The notes under the pieces: generated by a model
Told to the model about the DNA's origin: nothing
Seen by the model: the letters and a program-made list of their open reading frames with translations, nothing else
The model's database searches: none
Shown: positions 57,147 through 64,000 of the stretch, piece by piece
How positions within the stretch are numbered: position 1 is the stretch's first letter
How the letters are laid out: each line of letters starts with the position of its first letter
Program-made: the position numbers and the translations under genes
NCBI RefSeq assembly: GCF_963678635.1
Contig: NC_087068.1
Location: 26,476,318 to 26,540,317 of the forward strand
Direction: 5' to 3'
From: Symsagittifera roscoffensis
Lineage: Eukaryota > Xenacoelomorpha > Acoela > Convolutidae
Length of the DNA stretch: 64,000 nt

Positions 57147-57548
57147 TTATTCGGTGTCTAGTGAGCTTTTATGATTTGTGTTCTGAAATGATTTGTACAA
57201 ATTGTGGTTGAATTTAGTGTTGTGAATATGTTCTAATAGGGTAACTTCAATAGGCTGTATATAATCTTGGGGGGCAAGAAGTAGGCGAGCGTCATCAATG
57301 AGGAAAGTGTTGGTTGGTGGGCACAATATATACATTTGTCTTATAGGATCATAATTACGGTGGACGCCGTGGAAAGTAGTTGATTTGATACAATAGGCGA
57401 AATTTAGGAAATATGATGAAGAATACTTTAAATTAATAAACAGAAAACGGTGTTGTGGAGTACGTGCCAGTGAGTTAGTGATGTAGTGTTTTTGTATAAA
57501 ATTATAATGTGCGTACGTTAGTTTTGTGTGTAGTTTTGTTCCTAACAT
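57147..57548 (-). CDS. block M2 ORF B (133 aa), unknown
   Basis: Counterpart of 42,203-42,649, open for 133 codons with a few substitutions and a 12-base deletion upstream that changes the possible start (MLGTKLHTKLTYAHYNFIQK). Open in both copies, which is some evidence that it was coding recently or that the copies are young. Confidence 0.4.
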   Translation of the reverse strand: MLGTKLHTKLTYAHYNFIQKHYITNSLARTPQHRFLFINLKYSSSYFLNFAYCIKSTTFHGVHRNYDPIRQMYILCPPTNTFLIDDARLLLAPQDYIQPIEVTLLEHIHNTKFNHNLYKSFQNTNHKSSLDTE

Positions 57549-57719
57549 AATTTCGTGTGAGCAGTGACTGTGACAATCTTTGGGTGTAATGAAGTGAAAT
57601 GTGAGTGCGAACTGATTAAAATTGTTAAGAAATGCTTCGTATGCTTTATTTGTTTGCTAGTGCATGTGCTTTTATTTTATCTAATTTCTTGTACAATTTT
57701 TACTATTATCTAGATGAAA

Positions 57720-58426
57720 TAGATATTCGGATCGTTAAAAAAATTTCTGTTGGTTGAGGGTTAATATTGGGGTCATCGTCGTTTGGGGTTTCTTCCATTT
57801 ATTGGGTTATTGCATGATCGAAGTGATTGATTGAAAATCGGTTAGCGCGTTCTGCTATGAATTGATTAAGTCTTTGATTTAATCCAATTGTAGTGAACTG
57901 GTTTTTGTGTAGTGAAGTGATTAATTCATGAACGCGGGAGTGACATAGTTCATTGTCTTCGGTTTTTTAAGGGAAGGCTTAATTGGTTTTAAAACGTGGT
58001 AGGTGGTCCAGGAGAGTGTGGGAAACAAGGCATTTTCCTCAACGTGTAAGCTTTGCTGGTTGTCGTTAGTGGTCGCACAGTAACTATATTGGGGGAAAAA
58101 TGATAAGTTATGAATTCAAAAAATTTTGCAGTGTTAGGATGTTGTGGGTGATGAGAATATAGTCGGGATGAACGTGGACGGCTAATAAGAAATTGAGGTG
58201 TTGGGTTTGGGTGCTTTCGTTTAAAAACTCTAAGTGCTCTGGTAGGAGCAATATGACCTGAATGGATTGAGGATTTTGATGTTGAGGCTGAGTGTGTTAG
58301 TTGGTGAATTGTTAATGCAATACTTGTGTCATGGAGGTGTTGATGTTGAGTTACAAAATTGTCTAATTCATGCTCTAATTGGTTGGCGGTCCTGGGACCG
58401 GATGCGTCAATTTGGTTGCTTGACAA
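57720..58426 (-). pseudogene. block M2 ORF A (A1 open, A2 part broken)
   Basis: The A1 frame is open for 145 codons (57,989-58,426, MSSNQIDASGPRTANQLEHE). The A2-equivalent frame (LNFLLAVHVHPDYILITHNI through NQFTTIGLNQRLNQFIAERA) is interrupted by frameshifts around 57,970 and 58,110 and by a stop near its end. Comparing M1 and M2 does not settle which overlapping frame is real. Confidence 0.4.
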
Positions 58427-58635
58427 CGGGGAAAGGATAGGGGTAGCATCAGTCTATGAAGAGGGGGAGAAGAGGTTTCATTTGAGTGGTGGGGGGTAAT
58501 GGGTTGAAATGGTGGCTGTGAAAAATTTGTTGGGCTCGGTTCAAAGTCAAGGACTTCGTCCCGGGTTTCTACATCTGAGTTATCAAAGTTAGAGATGGTT
58601 TTTAAAACAGTTTGGGTTAAGTCGACTGAATCCAA
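58375..58635 (-). CDS. block M2 ORF A0 (86 aa), acidic, unknown
   Basis: MDSVDLTQTVLKTISNFDNS, an acidic segment (DVETRDEVLDFEPSPTNF), then Pro/Ser/His-rich sequence. It looks like a disordered acidic N-terminus of the A protein. In M1 part of it is deleted. No family recognised. Confidence 0.35.
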   Translation of the reverse strand: MDSVDLTQTVLKTISNFDNSDVETRDEVLDFEPSPTNFSQPPFQPITPHHSNETSSPPLHRLMLPLSFPRCQATKLTHPVPGPPTN

Positions 58636-58867
58636 GCGTGGTGAGCTAGAATAAAAGTTGGGTAGAGGAGAGGAGGTCAGGTCTGAACGTGAAATGCGAG
58701 AGGATTGGCGTTGGAGGTTGGATGGGTAGGAAAGGGAACGGTTGAGTGATCCATTCTGTCGGCTTATTGTGTGCTACAAAGATGGTTGTTTTGAGAACGA
58801 AAAATTTATGTATGTGGTTGTTTTACAGTTTGCTCATATGTGTTATCAATGTTTGGTTGGTGGAGTG

Positions 58868-61285
58868 TCATATGAGAAATGGGAGTTCGTAGAAAAATAT
58901 TACCTTGAGAGGTTTGTTCAGTAATTGCAAGTGTGAATCAAAATTTTTTGAGACTAAATATAAAAGTATTGAATTTGTTTTATTTTGTGGGGCGTCATAT
59001 GCATTTGGTGTTGTAGATAGTTTTATTTTGTAATCTCTAATTTGGGCGTCAAGAAGGATTTTAATAATTAAGGTGCAAATAATTCCAAAAAATCCTGCAA
59101 ATAAAATTCTTGCTACACTTTTATTCTTACTTGTGTGCGAATTGCACATGTGTTATATACATTCCTTTTAATAGTGAGAAAACAATTTAAAAAAAATAAA
59201 CATTGTGTATAATATAGCCAGTTTTTCTGAAAACATAGTAGGGCCATCATAGAAAGGCTAGTAGTTCGTTGTCAAGATTGACAAAACTAAAAATAATAAT
59301 TGTTGAAATATCTTGTGGACAGTATTTTTCACTGTTAAGATAATTGTAATGCTTAATATATTTAAAATAACTGCTGTAATCTTGTGCGTAAATATCTGTT
59401 CCAGTGAGTTTTCGTAAGTTTTAGTCAATTGACTGTCTTTGCATTGTATCCATTTTAGTGAGGAGAAGTTTTTGTGTTGTATGTCTTATCTAGAGTAAAT
59501 ACCTATTGATTGTAGATCTATGTTGGGGTTTCGGGCAATTGCGCGTATGCTTTTTGTGAAAAATTGTTCAATGGTGGCATCATTAGAAGGTATGGGGTAA
59601 GAAGATAATTTTTATCTTCGTTTGGGCTTAACTGCACTACGTTGTGGCTATTTTCAGATCCACAGGGGACAGCTGTATCCCAAAAATATGTACGTCGTGA
59701 TAGTGTATCTACATAGTATACACTATTTTTATAGAACATAGATATTCGTTTGTAACATTTTTTGTTTTCAAAAACATAGAGTGGTCAAAGAAATTTAGTC
59801 CATGTGTAATATCAAAGGAAATTTCCTTCATAATCGATGAAGTTTGATAAATTGCTTGATAATAGGTATCCTGCATATGGTATTTTTTAATACTGCTAAA
59901 GCGAGCGATTGTAGTATTTTTGTTCGTTCGAAAACACATAAACTATGGAGTGTTTCCAATTCGGTGGGTGACAATTCTTGAAAAATTATACTTATTTTAT
60001 AGTCTAGTTTCATATCAAGGTGTATATTGTTGTAGATTGCACCAAAAACGTGTTTTTTTAGTGAAAGTTCTTGAAGTCGCGTACTATTTTTGTCTTGTGG
60101 AAAAAATTTTCCGCCAGGATTTCCTATGCTTTTCTATAATGTTACTGGGATATAAGATTTTTCATCTTTTCGGGTTTCATATGGGTGTGCTGGGTCAAAA
60201 ATTAATTTCCTCTTTTCATGTCAAAGCTTTTTTTGTATTTTACAAGAATTTCTGATAACTGTATCTTGAAAAATGGTTTGGGATATTCAAAAGCTACTTC
60301 TGCTTTAGGGTAAACTTGAAAACGTGTTTATTTAATTTCAATACCTTCGATGTTTTTATATTTTTGTCCTTAATTTTTTCAAAAGAGATTGATTCAATGA
60401 AATGTTTTTGGTGGAATTTTATCATTCTTACGTGAACTTTAACAACTTGAAACGTGGTGTTTGTGTCTTAGGAAACCAAACGATGGCTGCCCGTGTTAGA
60501 ATAGTGGGATTGCAGTATACTTGATCATTTTTACAAGGTAAGCGTATTCCTTGATACAGTATAGTATCGTCTATTAAATTACAAGTTAGTTGCACTTTTT
60601 GTGATTGAATTTTCCGAATAAAAACATTTTCTCTTGGTAGCTTTTGGTTTTTGTGCCAGCTTTACAATTTGATGGGTTTTTAATTCTGATATACGTTATC
60701 CAGTTTTAGCATATAAGTCATAAGTTAAACGTCCGTATGCGCCGTGGTATGGATATTTATCGTCTAATTTAATCAGACCTTGGTGTCGTTCAAGTTCTGC
60801 TGGGTGAGCATGATGTGGATAGGCTGGAACATTTACCAGTTTTTGATTTGTAACTTTACTTATTGTTATTTTTAATCGTTGTACTTGGTTGTTGCAATCT
60901 TCAAGATTAAGACGTAAAAGGTTATCAAATTCTACTATATTTCAAAATTTCTATTTCCAATTGAGACTTGTGAACAATGTACTTTCTTTTCTGAGAATTT
61001 TGCGGTAAATTATATCATGTTAGAAGAGTAGCTCGTGCTTTTGAGTAAAGTGTTGCTATTATATTTGCTGATTCGATGTCTAGTGGTTCGGATTCACACT
61101 GTGTTACTTGATTTATTGCGTATTTATGTATTCTTTTTATTGGTTTTCTTCACAATCATACGGTGTAACCAGGAGGTCTTGTGGTCCTGATCGAGGGAAA
61201 GGATTTTGATTGGATGTGGTTTCTGAAAGTATAAGAGGGGAAAAGGTTTGGAGAGAGAAAAGTTTTAAAACATACTTGTGTTTGA
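58868..61285 (-). pseudogene. viral envelope-glycoprotein-like gene, unit 1'
   Basis: Open pieces 59,709-59,939, 59,518-59,739 and 58,868-59,149. The last contains the clearest membrane anchor, ILFAGFFGIICTLIIKILL, followed by a tail AQIRDYKIKLSTTPNAYDAP that runs into block M2 sequence at about 58,960. Signal-like start near 61,230-61,285. Frameshifts separate the pieces. Confidence 0.58.
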
Positions 61286-61713
61286 TAATCCTGAAAAGGG
61301 ATTATGGAATGTAATATAGCCAATGGTCATTTTTATATGTCTATCGTACTTATAGATAACTTCTGTTGTGATAAGTGGAGGTTCAAGGATTGAGCTGTTA
61401 TTTTTGGTGGAGATAGTGGTAGTGGATGATGGACTAATTTATTTAATTTAACTGTTAGTTCAAATTTAAGGGTTGAGTTATGTTGAGTAAGGATTTAGAT
61501 GTTTTGTTCCTGTACATCTTTGTGGATGTCGTGTCTGTATTCTAATCGGTTTAGAGCCCCATTACGTAGTCGATTACTATCGAGGTGTTGGCCAAAAATG
61601 GGAGGGGTGCTACAAATGTATTCCAATCCAGTCGTAAAGGTATTCTAGTGCTTAGAAGCTCACGATAACGATCATCTAAGTCATCAGGGAAATTTTAAGG
61701 AAATGTAGTTTTT
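58950..61713 (-). repeat. glycoprotein unit 1' beside block M2
   Basis: Near-complete unit between block M2 and the gcagctcgac start of the next at 61,714. Unlike unit 1 at M1 it is not internally deleted. Confidence 0.88.
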
Positions 61714-64000
61714 GCAGCTCGACATGTTGCTGAAGATGTTGATGGGAGTGATAGAGTTTCGGGCAAGAATAACGAGGTTTTTGAGGAAATATTTATGTGT
61801 TTATTCACCAAAATGAGTTCACGTTGGGAAAGTGCTTGTGTCATTCAATGTTGGGACTAAATATAAGGGGTGATTGGTTTGTAGACTTCGTAAATGTGGT
61901 GTAAATATTGAATTTGTTTTATTTTGTGGGGCGTCATATGCATTTGGTGTTGTAGATATTTTTATTTTGTAATCTCTAATTTGGGCGTCAAGAAGGATTT
62001 TAATAATTAAGGTGCAAATAATTCCAAAAAATCCTGCAAATAAAATTCTTGCTACACTTTTATTATTACTTGTGTGCGAATTGCACATGTGTTATATACA
62101 TTCCTTTTAATAGTGAGAAAACAATTATAAAAAATTAAACATTGCGTATAATATAGTCAGTTTTTCTGAAAACATAGTAGGGCCATCATAGAAAGGCTAG
62201 TAGTTCGTTTTCAAGATTGACAAAACTAAAAATATTATTTGATGAAATATCTTGTGGACAGTATTTTTCACTGTTAAGATAATTGTAATGCTTAATATCT
62301 TTAAAGTAACCGCTGTAATCTGTGCGTAAATATCTGTTTCAGTGATTTTTGTAAGTTTTAGTTGACTGTCTTTGCATTGTATCCGTTTTAGTGAGAAGTT
62401 TTTGAAATTTTTGAGTTCTAATGTGATGTTGTATGTCTGATCTGGAGTAAATACCTAATGATTGTAGATCTATGTTGGGGTTGCGGGCTATTGCGCGTAC
62501 GCTTTTTGGTGAAAATTTGTTCAATGGTGGCATCAATAGAGGGTATGGGGTAAGAAGATAATTTTTATCTTCGTTTGGGCTTAACTGCACTACGTTGTGG
62601 CTATTTTCAGATCCACAGGGGACAGCTGTATCCCAAAAATATGTACGCCGTGATAGTGTATCTACATAGTATACTCTATTTTTGTAGAACATAGGGATTC
62701 GTTTGTAACATCTTTTATCTTCAAAAACATAGAGTGGTCAAAGAAGTTTAGTCCATGTGTAATATCGAAGAAAATTTCCTTCATAATCGATGAAGTTTGA
62801 TAAATTGCTTGATAATAGGTGTCCTGCATATGGTATTTTTTAATACTGCTAAAGTGAGCGATTGTAGTATTTTTGTTCGTTCAAAATCACATAAACGATG
62901 GAGTGTTTCCAATTCGGTGGGTGACATTTCTTGAAAAACTATAGTTATTTTATAGTCTAGTTTCATATCAAGTTGTACATTGTTGTAGATTGCACCAAAA
63001 ACGTGTTTTTTTTATTAGTGAAAGTTCTTGAAGTCGCGTACTATTTTTGTCTTGTGGAAAAAATTTTCCGCCAGGATTTCCTATGCTTTTCTATAATGTT
63101 ACTGGGATGTAAGATTTTTCATCTTATTGGGTTTCATATGGGTGTGCTGGGTCAAAAATTAATTTCCTCTTTTCATGTCAAAGCCTTTTTTGTATTTTAC
63201 AAGAATTTCTGATTACTGTATCTTGAAAAATGGTTTGGGATATTCAAAAGCTACTTCTGCTTTAGGGTAAACTTGAAAACGTGTTTATTTAATTTCAATA
63301 CCTTCGATGTTTTTATATTTTTGTCCTTAATTTTTTCAAAAGAGATTGATTCAATGAAATGTTTTTGGTGGAATTTTATCATTTTTACGTGAATTTTAAC
63401 AACTTGAAACGTGGTGCTTGTGTCTTAGGAAACCAAACGATGGCTGCCCGTGTTAGAATAGTGGGATTGCAGTATACTTGATCATTTTTACAAGGTAAGC
63501 GTATTCCTTGATACAGTATAGTATCGTCTATTAAATTACGAGTTAGTTGCACCTTTGTGATTGAATTTTCTAATTAAAAACATTTTCTCTTGGTAGCTTT
63601 TGTTTTTTGTGCCAGCTTTACAATTTGATGGGTTTTTAATTCTGATATACGTTATCCAGTTTTAGCATATAAGTCATAAGTTAAACGTCCATATGCGCCG
63701 TGGTATGGATATTTATCGTCTAAATTAATCAGACCTTGGTGTCGTTCAAGTTCTGCTGGGTGAGCATGATGTGGATAGGCTGGAAAATTTACCAGTTTTT
63801 GATTTGTAACTTTACTTATTGTTATTTTTAATCGTTGTACTTGGTTGTTGCAATCTTCAAGATTAAGACGTAAAAGCTTATCAAATTCTACTATATTTCA
63901 AAATTTCTATTTCCAATTGAGACTTGTGAACAATGTACTTTCTTTTCTGAGAATTTTGCGGTAAATTATATCCTGTTAGAAGAGTAGCTCGTGCTTTTGA
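61714..64000 (-). repeat. glycoprotein unit 2' (cut by window edge)
   Basis: Continues past the end of the window; base 64,000 corresponds to about 61,037 of unit 1'. Confidence 0.85.
61819..64000 (-). pseudogene. viral envelope-glycoprotein-like gene, unit 2' (5' end outside window)
   Basis: Pieces: 62,781-62,966 (MSPTELETLHRLCDFERTKI); 62,339-62,692 (117 codons, RVYYVDTLSRRTYFWDTAVP then CGSENSHNVVQLS); 61,819-62,088 with the anchor ILFAGFFGIICTLIIKILL and an intact cytoplasmic tail ending NDTSTFPT. The first ~60 residues lie beyond the window. This copy shows the tail as it reads in array context, unlike unit 1'. Confidence 0.57.

Larger units (their letters stand above)
54172..58950. repeat. 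higher-order repeat block M, copy 2
   Basis: Direct copy of 39,290-43,955, about 14.9 kb downstream. It includes the same MITE-like segment (54,709-55,014), short dispersed repeat (55,091-55,167) and ORFs. The non-coding part is 54,190-57,146. A ~60-base segment present here at about 58,520-58,585 is deleted from M1. Confidence 0.88.

Noticed and set aside
39290-58950. Possible LTRs formed by the two M blocks
   Set aside because: Block M contains ORFs, is too long at ~4.7 kb, lacks a primer-binding site or polypurine tract that I can see, and the DNA between copies has no reverse transcriptase.

Overview
This is nuclear DNA from an AT-rich invertebrate animal. The best gene is split by short GT-AG introns and encodes a metazoan signalling lipid kinase. 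The rest is almost entirely transposon and virus-derived sequence, and no taxon can be fixed from the window.

Layout: (1) About 1-9,240 holds the last five exons (4,136-7,793, + strand) of a type II phosphatidylinositol-5-phosphate 4-kinase (PIP4K); the N-terminal exons lie before the window. Its introns contain a hAT-type MITE and a 448-bp element with a 9-bp target duplication. A LINE endonuclease fragment is cut by the left edge. (2) About 10,158-22,410 is a direct duplicate of that block. Its PIP4K copy is dead: it has a nonsense codon, frameshifts, a destroyed acceptor and no MDYSLL exon. It also carries a four-unit 1,152-bp tandem array. A LINE (endonuclease plus reverse transcriptase remnants, - strand) lies at the junction of the two blocks. 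Comparing the blocks dates several insertions, because one block shows the empty site.

(3) 23,066-38,891 is a decayed 15.8-kb Polinton (Maverick). It has terminal inverted repeats built of a ~29-bp minisatellite, protein-primed DNA polymerase B on the - strand, and on the + strand an exonuclease-like gene, packaging ATPase, retroviral-type integrase, penton-like capsid protein, pX-like small protein, double-jelly-roll major capsid protein and adenovirus-type protease. Every recognisable gene is broken by stops or frameshifts. A ~420-bp direct repeat (22,641-23,065 and 38,892-39,308) abuts both ends of the element.

(4) 39,290-64,000 is a higher-order repeat. A ~4.7-kb block (39,290-43,955 and 54,172-58,950) with three unfamiliar - strand ORF segments alternates with tandem ~2.95-kb units. 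Each unit carries a degenerate - strand viral envelope-glycoprotein-like gene, with a signal peptide at one end and a membrane anchor at the other. No gag, polymerase or LTR was recognised there, so the parent element is unknown.

The only gene that looks alive is PIP4K; the two blocks and all mobile elements read as a genomic graveyard grown by tandem duplication, MITE insertion and array expansion.
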